A DNA stretch of 41,102 nucleotides from an uncultured Rhodospirillales bacterium. GTDB taxonomy: Bacteria > Pseudomonadota > Alphaproteobacteria > RF32 > CAG-239. The DNA lies in assembly GCA_902763185.1 (NCBI GenBank), contig CACWQT010000011.1:1-41102 (forward strand), read 5' to 3'. The notes beneath the pieces were generated by a model. It worked only from the letters and a program-made list of their open reading frames with translations, was not told the origin of the DNA and did no database searches. This document shows positions 30,509 through 38,460 of the stretch, in pieces (position 1 is the first letter of the stretch; each line of letters begins with the position of its first letter). The translations under genes were made by a program, and so were the position numbers.

Positions 30509-31267
30509 ATGGTTAGAAAAACTTTGATTGCCGGTAACTGGAAGATGAACGGTCTTTTGGATGATGGCATAGCTCTGGCAAAAGGTGTCGGTGCGGAATT
30601 TAAAAAAACTGGTCGCAGAGATTGCGAAGTTTTGGTTTGCCCGCCGTTTACGCTTTTGACTTCTGTTAAAAAAGCAATTAAAGGCACACGTGTGCAACTC
30701 GGTGCACAAGATTGTCATTTTGAGAGCAAGGGCGCTCATACCGGTGATGTCAGTCCGGTGATGCTTAAAGATTTAGGGTGCCAATATGTGATTGTCGGAC
30801 ACTCGGAACGCAGAACCAACCACGGCGAATCGAACGAGCTTATTTCTAAGAAGGCCGCGGCGGCAATTGAAGCAGGGCTTAAGGTGATTATTTGTATCGG
30901 CGAAACCGAACAAGAACGCGATGCCGGTAAAACCATTGATGTTTGCACTAAACAAATTATGGGCTCGGTTCCTCAAAACGCAACCGATAAAAATACCGTA
31001 ATTGCATACGAACCGGTTTGGGCTATCGGCACAGGTAAAACCCCGACAACCAAAGATGTGGAAGATGTGCATGCGGCTATTCGTAAAGTTTTGGCTAAGA
31101 AGTGCGGCAGAGCCGTTGCTAACAAAATGCGTATTCTTTACGGTGGCAGTATGAAACCGACCAATGCTAAAGAATTGTTGGCTTTACCTGATGTTGACGG
31201 TGGCTTAATCGGCGGTGCCAGCCTTAAAGTGGCAGATTTTGCGGCAATTATTGAAGCAAGTAAATAA
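30509..31267 (+). CDS. tpiA: Triosephosphate isomerase
   Basis: It interconverts dihydroxyacetone phosphate and glyceraldehyde-3-phosphate in glycolysis. The active-site features are intact: GNWKMNG with Lys, VGHSERR with His, and AYEPVWAIGTGKT with Glu and the flexible loop. GAGG at 30499-30502 selects ATG 30509 (252 residues); the in-frame ATG at 30497 lies over this SD. secG follows 24 bases later. Confidence 0.97.
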   Translation: MVRKTLIAGNWKMNGLLDDGIALAKGVGAEFKKTGRRDCEVLVCPPFTLLTSVKKAIKGTRVQLGAQDCHFESKGAHTGDVSPVMLKDLGCQYVIVGHSERRTNHGESNELISKKAAAAIEAGLKVIICIGETEQERDAGKTIDVCTKQIMGSVPQNATDKNTVIAYEPVWAIGTGKTPTTKDVEDVHAAIRKVLAKKCGRAVANKMRILYGGSMKPTNAKELLALPDVDGGLIGGASLKVADFAAIIEASK

Positions 31268-31291
31268 ACTAATAAATAAAGGAAGAAAAAT

Positions 31292-31765
31292 ATGGGATCA
31301 GTATTGTTTGTTATTCATTTGATGGTTGCCATTTTGTTGGTGGTGCTCATCTTGATGCAGAGAAATTCGGGAAATGCGTTGTCAGGTCTTGGTGGCGGTA
31401 ACGGTGCAGACAGCTTTCTTTCTGCACGCGGTAAGGGTAACTTGTTAACCCGCACAACGGCGATTTTGGCAACGATTTTCTTTATTACCTCAATGTCTTT
31501 GGCTCTTTATTATAAGGGTGAGACACGTAAGGCCGAATCGATTACCGATGTGGCTCCGTTAACACAAACCGCACCTACGGTTCCGACGGTTCCTGATGCA
31601 ACGGCAGAAGTGCCGGCGACACCTGCAGAACCGGCAGCTCCGGTAGCAGAAGTTCCGGCGGCAGCTCCGGTAGCAGAGGCACCTGTGGCTGAGGTTCCGG
31701 CAGCAGAAGCTCCGGCAGCTCCGGAAGTGCCAGCGGCACCTGCACAACCGGCGGCAGCGGAATAA
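31292..31765 (+). CDS. secG: Preprotein translocase subunit SecG
   Basis: A small inner-membrane component of the SecYEG channel that assists protein export. Two helices (about 3-20 and 50-70) enclose the conserved cytoplasmic loop ILMQRNSGNALSGLGGG. After residue 90 comes a long Ala/Pro/Glu/Val low-complexity tail, which makes it 157 residues, longer than the ~110 of E. coli. GGAAG precedes ATG 31292. It is co-transcribed with tpiA and ends before a terminator at 31791. Confidence 0.95.
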   Translation: MGSVLFVIHLMVAILLVVLILMQRNSGNALSGLGGGNGADSFLSARGKGNLLTRTTAILATIFFITSMSLALYYKGETRKAESITDVAPLTQTAPTVPTVPDATAEVPATPAEPAAPVAEVPAAAPVAEAPVAEVPAAEAPAAPEVPAAPAQPAAAE

Positions 31766-31790
31766 GGCGATGAGAAAGAGTTATTAAAAT

Positions 31791-31822
31791 AAAAGGCACC
31801 TTAATCAAGGAGGTGCCTTTTT
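31791..31822 (+). terminator. Terminator between secG and pyrG
   Basis: AAAGGCACC-ttaatcaagga-GGTGCCTTT followed by T-run. pyrG therefore likely has partly independent expression, or relies on read-through. Confidence 0.9.
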
Positions 31823-31853
31823 CACTTTGAAACATGAGAAAAAGGAATAAAAA

Positions 31854-33497
31854 ATGTCTGAACTAAATCCAAAAACAAAATTTATTTTTATTACCGGCGG
31901 TGTGGTTTCTTCACTTGGAAAAGGGCTTGCCTCGGCATCTCTTGCCTCTATCTTGCAATGCAGAGGTTTTAAGGTGCGGTTAAGAAAGTCTGATCCTTAT
32001 TTGAACGTTGATCCGGGAACAATGAGTCCGTTTCAACACGGTGAAGTGTTTGTGACCGATGACGGCACCGAAGCGGATTTGGATTTGGGACACTATGAAC
32101 GTTTTTCGGGCGTGGCGGCAACCAAAAGCGACAGTACCACAACCGGTAAAATCTATCAAAGAGTGATTGATAAAGAACGTCACGGGGACTATTTGGGCGC
32201 AACAATTCAGGTTATTCCGCATGTGACAAATGAAATTAAGAACTTTTTGACCAGCGATTTGACTGATGAAGATTTTGTGCTTTGCGAAATCGGCGGAACG
32301 GTTGGTGATATTGAAGGTCAGCCGTATTTGGAAGCCGTGCGTCAGTTGGCATACGAGTTGGGACGTGAGCGCACGATGTTCTTGCATTTGACATTGCTAC
32401 CGTATATTCCGGCAGCCGGTGAGCTCAAAACCAAGCCGACACAACATTCGGTTAAAAAGTTGCAAGAATATGGTATTCAGCCGGATATGTTGCTTTGTCG
32501 TTCGCAAATGCCGATACCGGAGAATGAGCGTAAGAAAATCGCGTTGTTCTGTAATATTAAAGAAGAAAATGTGATTGCCGCGTTGGATGTCAGCAACATT
32601 TATCAAGTGCCGTTGGCTTATTCACATGAAGGTATGGATAAAGCGGTTTGTCGCTACTTTAATCTGCCTTGCCCGGAAGCTGATTTGAGCAAGTGGGAAA
32701 AGATTGTGGAAACCCTGAAAGCGCCGGAAGGCGAGGTGAGAATCGCCGTGGTCGGTAAATATGTGAAGTTATTGGAGGCCTATAAATCTTTGGGTGAAGC
32801 ATTAACACACGGCGGTATTGCCAATAAATATAAGGTCAAAATCAAATGGATTGATGCGGAAATTTTGGAAACGGAAAGCCCTGATGAGTGGCTCTCGGAT
32901 GTGAGCGGTATTTTGGTGCCGGGCGGTTTCGGGTTGCGCGGAACGGCAGGTAAGATTGCGGCGGTTAAATATGCACGTGAACACAAGATTCCGTTCTTTG
33001 GTATCTGTTTTGGTATGCAGATGGCGGTGATTGAAACCATGCGTAATGTCTTGGGAATTAAAAACGCCAACACTACCGAATTGGATGAAAATTGCGAGCC
33101 GGTTATCGGGTTGATGACCGAGTGGGATAAAGACGGAGCTAAGCAAATCCGCCACAAAGACGGCGATTTGGGCGGCACAATGCGCTTGGGGGCTTATGAG
33201 GCTGTGTTAAAAGAAGGCTCTAAAGTTGCTTCTATTTACGGCTCAACCGAAATTTCGGAGCGTCACCGTCATCGCTATGAGGTTAATATCAAATATAAGA
33301 GCCAGTTGGCACAGGGGGGAATGCTTATTACCGGAACGTCTCCTGACGGTAAGTTGCCGGAGATTGTGGAACGTCCTGACCATCCGTGGTTTATCGGTGT
33401 GCAATTCCACCCTGAACTTAAGTCTAAACCGTTTGCACCGCACCCGTTGTTTGTGGCATTTGTGGAAGCGGCTATTAAACAAAGCAGACTGGTTTAA
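31854..33497 (+). CDS. pyrG: CTP synthase
   Basis: It makes CTP from UTP with ATP and glutamine. The product has 547 residues, the standard size. The synthetase domain opens with [20 protein letters not shown] and [26 protein letters not shown]. The class I glutaminase domain has [15 protein letters not shown] with nucleophile Cys near 383 (Phe in the usual Leu place), and the FHPE dyad near 520. AAGGA precedes ATG 31854. Position next to tpiA-secG is typical of alphaproteobacteria. Confidence 0.98.
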   Translation: MSELNPKTKFIFITGGVVSSLGKGLASASLASILQCRGFKVRLRKSDPYLNVDPGTMSPFQHGEVFVTDDGTEADLDLGHYERFSGVAATKSDSTTTGKIYQRVIDKERHGDYLGATIQVIPHVTNEIKNFLTSDLTDEDFVLCEIGGTVGDIEGQPYLEAVRQLAYELGRERTMFLHLTLLPYIPAAGELKTKPTQHSVKKLQEYGIQPDMLLCRSQMPIPENERKKIALFCNIKEENVIAALDVSNIYQVPLAYSHEGMDKAVCRYFNLPCPEADLSKWEKIVETLKAPEGEVRIAVVGKYVKLLEAYKSLGEALTHGGIANKYKVKIKWIDAEILETESPDEWLSDVSGILVPGGFGLRGTAGKIAAVKYAREHKIPFFGICFGMQMAVIETMRNVLGIKNANTTELDENCEPVIGLMTEWDKDGAKQIRHKDGDLGGTMRLGAYEAVLKEGSKVASIYGSTEISERHRHRYEVNIKYKSQLAQGGMLITGTSPDGKLPEIVERPDHPWFIGVQFHPELKSKPFAPHPLFVAFVEAAIKQSRLV

Positions 33498-33564
33498 GGT
33501 TTTTGTTGCAAAATTTCTTTGTGAGGTTTAAAGTCTTAACAAAGGTTATTTTTAGGAGTTTTAA

Positions 33565-34197
33565 ATGGTAAAAAGAGTGAGCAGTGATGCAAGAGCAAAC
33601 TCAGCGGCAACCGTAAAAGCTGCCGCACGCGCAAAGGCCAAAATTGTTGCGCAAAATGAAGGTGGTCGGCACGCTAATAACGGATTATCGGAAAAAGTTA
33701 CGTTTAAGCAGCTTATTGTCGGTGTGGTGATTTTGTGCTGTGCATTTCTACTGTTGGTGGCAAGTGTGGCAGATATTAAAGGGTTGTTAGGTTTTACGCC
33801 TACTCATTATGAGCCGTTCTTACCCCAAAATGTTCTTGTTGTGTTTGAGGCAACAAGCAAAAAGCCGGTTGACTATGAAATCTACTATACAGTTGAGCGT
33901 GAAACTTGGTATAATGAAGATAATAAGGTTACGGTTAAAGGTAAAACCGGTGCGCATCAATATGTGGCAACTTTGCCGGTGGAGAGAATCTATAATATAA
34001 GAATTGATTTTGGTGAAAATCCGGGAGCAATATTGGTAACAGATATACGTTTGATGGGAACTCAGGCGGCGCTGTTGGACAACTTTGAAAATTATAACTA
34101 CAATCAGATTGAAAAGCACCACATTACGCCAAAGGGGCAGCTCTTCTTTATTTCTGAAGAAAAAGATCCGTATATGATTTATAATAGTGATTTATAA
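33565..34197 (+). CDS. Hypothetical membrane protein with periplasmic beta domain
   Basis: The product has 210 residues, with AGGAG before ATG 33565. An N-terminal Ala/Lys/Arg-rich cytoplasmic region of ~45 residues leads to one membrane helix (LIVGVVILCCAFLLLVASVA). A beta-rich outer domain follows: VFEATSKKPVDYEIYYTVE ... NIRIDFGENPGAILVTDIRL. The last motif resembles accessory domains attached to some membrane glycosyltransferases, but no enzymatic part is present here. A terminator follows. Function unknown; possible partner of an envelope glycan enzyme (inference). Confidence 0.75.
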   Translation: MVKRVSSDARANSAATVKAAARAKAKIVAQNEGGRHANNGLSEKVTFKQLIVGVVILCCAFLLLVASVADIKGLLGFTPTHYEPFLPQNVLVVFEATSKKPVDYEIYYTVERETWYNEDNKVTVKGKTGAHQYVATLPVERIYNIRIDFGENPGAILVTDIRLMGTQAALLDNFENYNYNQIEKHHITPKGQLFFISEEKDPYMIYNSDL

Positions 34198-34221
34198 GAG
34201 TTGTTTTGATTGACTTTTATC

Positions 34222-34252
34222 AAAGAACGTCGGATATTCGGCGTTCTTTTTT
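34222..34252 (+). terminator. Terminator after the 33565 gene
   Basis: AAAGAACG-tcggatattcgg-CGTTCTTT then TTT. Confidence 0.9.
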
Positions 34253-34256
34253 AAAG

Positions 34257-34284
34257 TTGACTCTTATATTTTTTTTCGTATGAT
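34257..34284 (+). promoter_or_regulatory. Promoter of the 34329 gene
   Basis: TTGACT (34257-34262), 16-base spacer, TATGAT (34279-34284). Confidence 0.65.
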
Positions 34285-34328
34285 GACACATATTTGTTAT
34301 CATTAGGTTTAATTAAATACGTATCGTT

Positions 34329-34787
34329 ATGGTAAAATTTAGGGGTGTCGGATATTTTCTCAAAAAGTGGAAAACCGGCAAGTTTTGGGCAAAGGCAGGC
34401 ATGAATGTTCTGCTCGCGCTAATTGTTTGTATCAGTGCGGCGTTATGTGTGGAAAGCTTTTATTTTAACAGTCTGTTGGGCGGGTATCAGCTTTCAGCGC
34501 GTGTCGGGTTTGAAGTATTGGCTTTCTTGGCGATAACGCTTTATGCCGAGTTTGTGTATGAAGTTGTGTTTAACAAGTTGTCACTTTGGGCAGGTGTCGG
34601 CACAATGTATATGCTTGGCATATTCTTACTTTTTATGGTGTTGGGACTGATTACATTTATTGTGACCTTGTGGATTTGCGTGGTACAGTGGTGGACAAAC
34701 GGTTTGTTCAGTATTAGCTTTTTTCCGGTTTTGTGGGCTGTGGCACTGTTTTGGATATATATTATCCGCAGAATTGTATCGGCATAG
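34329..34787 (+). CDS. Hypothetical multi-pass membrane protein (152 aa)
   Basis: The product has a basic start (MVKFRGVGYFLKKWKTGKFW) and four hydrophobic stretches (about 24-44, 58-82, 88-115, 125-148). It ends with a short basic stretch. No SD is visible before ATG 34329 (AAATACGTATCGTT), though a promoter is. No family is recognised. It stands as its own unit, with promoter 34257 and terminator 34810. Confidence 0.7.
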   Translation: MVKFRGVGYFLKKWKTGKFWAKAGMNVLLALIVCISAALCVESFYFNSLLGGYQLSARVGFEVLAFLAITLYAEFVYEVVFNKLSLWAGVGTMYMLGIFLLFMVLGLITFIVTLWICVVQWWTNGLFSISFFPVLWAVALFWIYIIRRIVSA

Positions 34788-34809
34788 CTAAAGACTGTAA
34801 GTTTTTAAG

Positions 34810-34837
34810 GAGAGGGAGGGAACTTCCTCTCTTTTTT
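34810..34837 (+). terminator. Terminator after the 34329 gene
   Basis: GAGAGGGAGG-gaa-CTTCCTCTC with T-run (imperfect by one base). Confidence 0.82.
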
Positions 34838-34864
34838 GTTAACCGCTTCTTAATAAAAGAGATG

Positions 34865-34892
34865 TTGACTTTTGCTAAATTTGTATTATAAA
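34865..34892 (+). promoter_or_regulatory. Promoter of the 34938 gene
   Basis: TTGACT (34865-34870), 16-base spacer, TATAAA (34887-34892). Confidence 0.72.
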
Positions 34893-34937
34893 CTATACTA
34901 CATGTTTAATTTTTGAGGTAAAAAATAATAGACGCTT

Positions 34938-36278
34938 ATGAGTCCCGTTTATACTTATGTAATCAATTTACTGTTGGTTTTATTTCTTGTTTTTTGTAAT
35001 GCTTTTTTTGTTATATCCGAGTTTGCGATTGTAAAAATCCGCCGCACCAAGTTAGAAGAATTGGCGCACGCAGGCAATAAACGTGCCAAAATCGCTTTGA
35101 CTATCAGCGAACAGTTGAATACCTATTTGAGTGCGACACAGCTTGGTATTACATTGGCTTCCTTAGGTTTAGGTTGGCTCGGCGAGCCGGCGGTATCACG
35201 CTTATTGGAAAACCTGTTTGACGGTCTTTTAGAAAATAATCCGGTATTGTTGCACTCTATCTCGTTTGGTATTGCGTTTACGTTTATTACCTTATTGCAT
35301 GTGGTGCTTGGCGAATTGGTGCCAAAGTCTATGGCTATTCAAAATACCGAAAAATATGTGCTCTTGATTGCTATACCGCTTTATACGTTTAATAAAATCT
35401 GCACGCCGATTATTTGGTGTTTTGACCATGTGTCAATCTGGATTTTGAAGTTGATGCATATTCAAAAAGCCGATGAAAATGAAGATGCACACTCCGAAGA
35501 AGAGATTAAACTTATTATCGATGCATCGCAAAAAGGCGGGGTGATTGATGATACCGAAAGCGAAATTATCCAAAATGCAATTTGTTTTTCGGAGATTTTT
35601 GCTCATGAAATTATGATTCCGCGTCAGGATATGGTTTGTATCTATCAGGATAGCAGTTATGATGAAGTAATGGAATTGGTCAAAGAAAATAAGCATACGC
35701 GTTTTCCGCTTTGTGCCGGTGATAAAGACCAAATCTTGGGTATGATTCATATTCGTGATTTGTTGGAGATGAAGGACGATACTTCTCATAAAGATATTTT
35801 GCATAAGATTGTTCGGAAAATCCTGTTTGTGCCGGAGAATAAATCTATTTCGGAAATCTTGCACGAAATGATGAAAAAGCGTATTCACCTGGCGATTGTG
35901 GTGGATGAATACGGTGGGACTGCCGGACTTCTCTCTATGGAAGATATTTTGGAGGAACTGGTGGGCGATATTCGTGACGAGCATGATGATGCAACCGAAG
36001 AGCCGGTCAAGAAAATTAACGAAAAAGTTTGTGAGTTTGACGGGGTTTATTTGGTTGAAGATGCGTGTGAAGTGCTTGATATTCCATATATTGAGCATGA
36101 AGAGACCACAATGGGCGGATATGTGTTTAATTTACTCGGTCGTGAGCCGGTGGTTGGTGACAAAGCCGAAGATGAGTATTGTGTGTTTGAGGTTACAGAG
36201 ATTGACAATATGCGCATTACGAAGGTGAAAGTTACCTTAAAAGAACGTCCAGCCTCTGATACAGAGGAGGGGGCTTGA
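34938..36278 (+). CDS. CorC/HlyC-family CNNM-CBS membrane transporter
   Basis: The product has 446 residues: a DUF21/CNNM membrane domain (about 1-195) with LLLVLFLVFCNAFFVISEFAIVKIRRTKLEEL and LSATQLGITLASLGLGWLGEPA; a CBS pair (about 215-335; 'MIPRQDM', 'FPLCAGDKDQILGMIHIRDLL', 'IVVDEYGGTAGLLSMEDILEELVGDI'); and a C-terminal CorC_HlyC domain (about 350-435). Family members transport Mg2+ or regulate its export; older annotations call them hemolysins. GAGG lies 19 bases before the ATG, too far to be an efficient SD, and an in-frame stop directly upstream fixes the start. The stop codon lies within the first border of a palindrome. Confidence 0.93.
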   Translation: MSPVYTYVINLLLVLFLVFCNAFFVISEFAIVKIRRTKLEELAHAGNKRAKIALTISEQLNTYLSATQLGITLASLGLGWLGEPAVSRLLENLFDGLLENNPVLLHSISFGIAFTFITLLHVVLGELVPKSMAIQNTEKYVLLIAIPLYTFNKICTPIIWCFDHVSIWILKLMHIQKADENEDAHSEEEIKLIIDASQKGGVIDDTESEIIQNAICFSEIFAHEIMIPRQDMVCIYQDSSYDEVMELVKENKHTRFPLCAGDKDQILGMIHIRDLLEMKDDTSHKDILHKIVRKILFVPENKSISEILHEMMKKRIHLAIVVDEYGGTAGLLSMEDILEELVGDIRDEHDDATEEPVKKINEKVCEFDGVYLVEDACEVLDIPYIEHEETTMGGYVFNLLGREPVVGDKAEDEYCVFEVTEIDNMRITKVKVTLKERPASDTEEGA

Positions 36279-36374
36279 TAAAGCACGGTCATGATTGCAG
36301 ATTAGCTCCCTTATGTACTGCTTGTGTACACCGCGGTCGCTAATCTGCTTCCAGCACCGCACTTTCTCAAGCCC
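36271..36374. repeat. Large palindrome, ATGATTGCAGATT family, element D (contains the stop codon of the CorC-like gene)
   Basis: GGGCTTGA (36271-36278), the last three bases of which are the TGA stop, faces TCAAGCCC (36367-36374). GCAGATTAGC faces GCTAATCTGC and the centre is TGTAC-tgctt-GTGTACA. The reverse strand shows TGGAAGC on the other arm, linking it to elements A, B, C and E. Confidence 0.85.
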
Positions 36375-36428
36375 ATTGCAAAAATCGTTCTTCTCAGGAC
36401 GATTTTTCAGTTTAAATATGGGGCTTGA
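36368..36428. repeat. Second palindrome module (AGCCCATTGCAAAA), copy 2
   Basis: AGCCCATTGCAAAAATCG, hairpin with AAAAATCGT/ACGATTTTT, then CAGTTTAAATATGGGGCTTG. It shares borders but not the hairpin stem with 29763-29821. Confidence 0.8.
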
Positions 36429-36465
36429 TAAAGCATGGTTATGATTGCAAATTTTCCGCTTAAAA
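36421..36465. repeat. Partial second copy of element D's left arm
   Basis: GGGCTTGATAAAGCATGG and ATGATTGCAAATT repeat 36271-36303 with three differences; no right arm follows, so it is a truncated copy. Confidence 0.8.
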
Positions 36466-36513
36466 TCTGTCGGGAGGTGGACAAAGAAAGTGAAGAAATC
36501 TGAAATTTGTTTT

Positions 36514-36566
36514 ATCCCCTCCATTGTCAGCTGTTGCTGACGTTTCCCCCCCTCAAGGGGGAAATG
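36514..36566. repeat. Dispersed two-hairpin palindrome, copy 5
   Basis: GTCAGC-tgtt-GCTGAC and TTTCCCCCC-tcaa-GGGGGAAA, the family plan with new stem bases. Between it and the next gene the DNA is AT-rich and otherwise empty. Confidence 0.78.
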
Positions 36567-36694
36567 ACTAATGTGTAAATAATATTTTTCTTTTATTTGG
36601 GGGATAGGTGGCGCTTGAGGCTTGAAAGTGGCGTGCAGTTGTTTTATGCTTTGTTTTGTTTTATGTTTCATTAAACTTATTTTTGGAGGTCATG

Positions 36695-37027
36695 ATGAAA
36701 AAATTATATTTAGCTCTTTTGGCAACATTGGTTGCTGCAAACGCCAATGCTTTTGATTTAACCGCTGCGGCTAATCAGGTATCTCAATCTGCTGATACGG
36801 CAACGGCTCAAGTTGAAGCTGCTAAAGCTGCTCCGGCTAAAGCTGAAGCTGATGCTAAAGCTGCGGTTGAGGCTAAAAAGGCAGAATTAGATGCCGCTGT
36901 TGAAGCAAAGAAGGCTGAAGCAGCCGCTAAAAAGGCTGAAGATGATGCAAAGGCCGCTGAGCAAAAGAAGGCGGTTGATGACGCAAAGAACAGCTTGAAC
37001 AATCTTAAGAATGCTTTTAGTAAATAG
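36695..37027 (+). CDS. Small periplasmic Ala/Lys-rich coiled-coil protein
   Basis: The start is ATG 36695, five bases after GGAGG (36685-36689). The product has 110 residues. A signal peptide MKKLYLALLATLVAANANA is followed by a mature part of about 90 residues consisting almost only of Ala, Lys, Glu and Asp in heptad-like order (AAKAAPAKAEADAKAAVEAKKAELDAAVEAKK). This forms a long helix. It resembles small structural periplasmic or outer-membrane helix proteins such as Lpp-like ones, but no lipobox Cys is present. Its own terminator is at 37083. Function unknown. Confidence 0.72.
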   Translation: MKKLYLALLATLVAANANAFDLTAAANQVSQSADTATAQVEAAKAAPAKAEADAKAAVEAKKAELDAAVEAKKAEAAAKKAEDDAKAAEQKKAVDDAKNSLNNLKNAFSK

Positions 37028-37082
37028 TTTGGGATTGTTGTGCGGTTATTGAAATCGCTTGCAATGATGTCGGATGTTTTAT

Positions 37083-37109
37083 AAAGGGCGCAGAAATGCG
37101 CTCTTTTTT
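37083..37109 (+). terminator. Terminator after the 36695 gene
   Basis: AAAGGGCGCA-gaaa-TGCGCTCTTT then TTT. Confidence 0.88.
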
Positions 37110-37120
37110 GTTTGCGGTAT

Positions 37121-37180
37121 AAAAGTTATCCATAAGGTTTGTGCGTCCTCTCACGCAAATAAACCTTGTGGGTAACTTTT
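37121..37180. repeat. AAAGTTATCC palindrome, copy 3
   Basis: AAAAGTTATCCATAAGGTTT faces AAACCTTGTGGGTAACTTTT, inner TGCGT/ACGCA. Compared with copy 1 the outer border is the same and the inner stem is new. Confidence 0.88.
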
Positions 37181-37200
37181 TTAAGGGATAATGTAAAGAA

Positions 37201-37330
37201 ATGCCGCGCAAAAATTTTTTGCAAACAAAAAATTTTATAGCTTATAGCGCGGCATGAACAGCCTGTCGGCTGTGTGCTACGCGCACAGCGGCACTACCCG
37301 TGCAGGGGCAGGACTTGTCCTGCACCTTTT
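37201..37330. repeat. ATGCCGCGC cruciform plus hairpin array, copy 2
   Basis: ATGCCGCGC (37201-37209) faces GCGCGGCAT (37247-37255) with inner AATTTTTTG/CAAAAAATT. Further hairpins: CAGCC-tgtc-GGCTG, GTG-ctacg-CGCAC-like, GCAGGAC-TT-GTCCTGC. It repeats the composite of 26554-26760 with different stems. Positions 37331-37432 are AT-rich and hold no gene. Confidence 0.82.
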
Positions 37331-37432
37331 CTTGGGGATAAGGTTTAAAAATCCATCAAAATACTTGAAAATTAAACTTTAAAGCGGCAAATATTAGGTA
37401 TTGATATATGTTCACTAAGAAAGGAATTAATT

Positions 37433-38437
37433 ATGCCTAAAATTGCTGTTGCCGGGGTGAAGGAAAGTCTTGGTCATGAGTTTTTAACAATGCTTGCAGA
37501 AAGCGGAATTTCTGCTTCCGATGTTATCGCACTTGAAGCTAAAGCGCCGTTGGGAACGCTTGTTTCTTATGGTGAAGATGATGAATTGGATGTTTTGGCA
37601 TTGGAAAATTACGAATATAAAAATGTGGACGTTTTGGTTTTTGCCGGCACCAAAGAACAGGGTAAACGCTATATTAAAAAGGCAGTTAGTGCAGGGGTTA
37701 GAGTTATTGATTTATCAGGCGCAACTTTTACCGACAGTTCTGCACCGCTTGTTATCCAAGAGCTTAACGGTGATGTATTAAAAGATAATCCGCAGGTTAT
37801 CGGGGTGCCGTCGGCTCAAGTTTATCAAACCTTATTACCGCTTAGTGAAGTGATTAAAAAACATCAGCTTAAACGATTGGTGATTACCTTTTTCTGCTCG
37901 ACATCATATTATGGGCATGAAGCTATGGATGAGCTGTTTTCGCAAACAAGAAAAATCTACTCCAATGAATCTTTGGCAGATGATGAGAGCGTGTTCAAAA
38001 AGCAGGTGGCGTTTAATGTGTTGCCGCAGGTGGGCGAATTTATCGGCGATGAAACTTCGCTTGAGTGGGAGATAAACGCGGAGATTAAAAAGCTGTTGCC
38101 AAGTGAGATTAAAGTGCATGCCAACTGCGCTTTTGTGCCGACGTTTATCGGTGATGCGGCGTTTGTTAATGCGGAATTTGCTGATGAGGTTGATGCTGAT
38201 GAAGTAAGAAACCAAATTAAGAGCGTTAAAAACGTGGTGGTGTTTGATAAGACCGTTGACGGTGGCTATGTGAGTGTGGATGATGTGCAAGGTGAGGACA
38301 GCATCTATATCTCACGCGTAAGGCAAGATGTATCGGTTGAAAACGGTATCAGTTTTTGGACAGTGGCAGATAACTTAAGGGCAGGGTCCGCGCGGGCAGC
38401 GTTTACCGTTTTGGGGCATTTTATGGTTAAACACTAA
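37433..38437 (+). CDS. Aspartate-semialdehyde-dehydrogenase-like protein lacking the catalytic Cys (USG-1-like)
   Basis: The product has 334 residues with the ASADH fold pattern: N-terminal Rossmann start MPKIAVAGVKESLGHEFL, VIDLSGATFTDSSAPLVIQELN, NVLPQVGEF, and C-terminal VADNLRAGSARAAFTV. In true Asd the nucleophile lies in NPNCSTIQM; here the place reads GVPSAQVYQ, with Ser127 replacing Cys. The conserved RVPV...GHS segment (Arg and His active-site residues) reads FVPTFIGDA. So three catalytic residues are missing, as in the E. coli USG-1 protein, which is an inactive homolog. A real Asd is likely elsewhere in the genome. AGGAA precedes ATG 37433. It is 23 bases from the MscS-type gene and probably in one operon with it. 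Confidence 0.85.
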   Translation: MPKIAVAGVKESLGHEFLTMLAESGISASDVIALEAKAPLGTLVSYGEDDELDVLALENYEYKNVDVLVFAGTKEQGKRYIKKAVSAGVRVIDLSGATFTDSSAPLVIQELNGDVLKDNPQVIGVPSAQVYQTLLPLSEVIKKHQLKRLVITFFCSTSYYGHEAMDELFSQTRKIYSNESLADDESVFKKQVAFNVLPQVGEFIGDETSLEWEINAEIKKLLPSEIKVHANCAFVPTFIGDAAFVNAEFADEVDADEVRNQIKSVKNVVVFDKTVDGGYVSVDDVQGEDSIYISRVRQDVSVENGISFWTVADNLRAGSARAAFTVLGHFMVKH

Positions 38438-38460
38438 AGTACCGAGCTATAAAGGAAGAT

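Noticed and set aside
31559..31765. Repeat array in the 3' part of secG
   Set aside because: It is the codon pattern of an Ala/Pro/Glu/Val low-complexity tail, not an intergenic repeat; the minus-strand frames in it are shadows.
35433..36098. A 221-codon open frame on the minus strand
   Set aside because: It lies wholly within the CorC-like gene on the other strand, with Ile/Asn/His-rich shadow composition and no SD.
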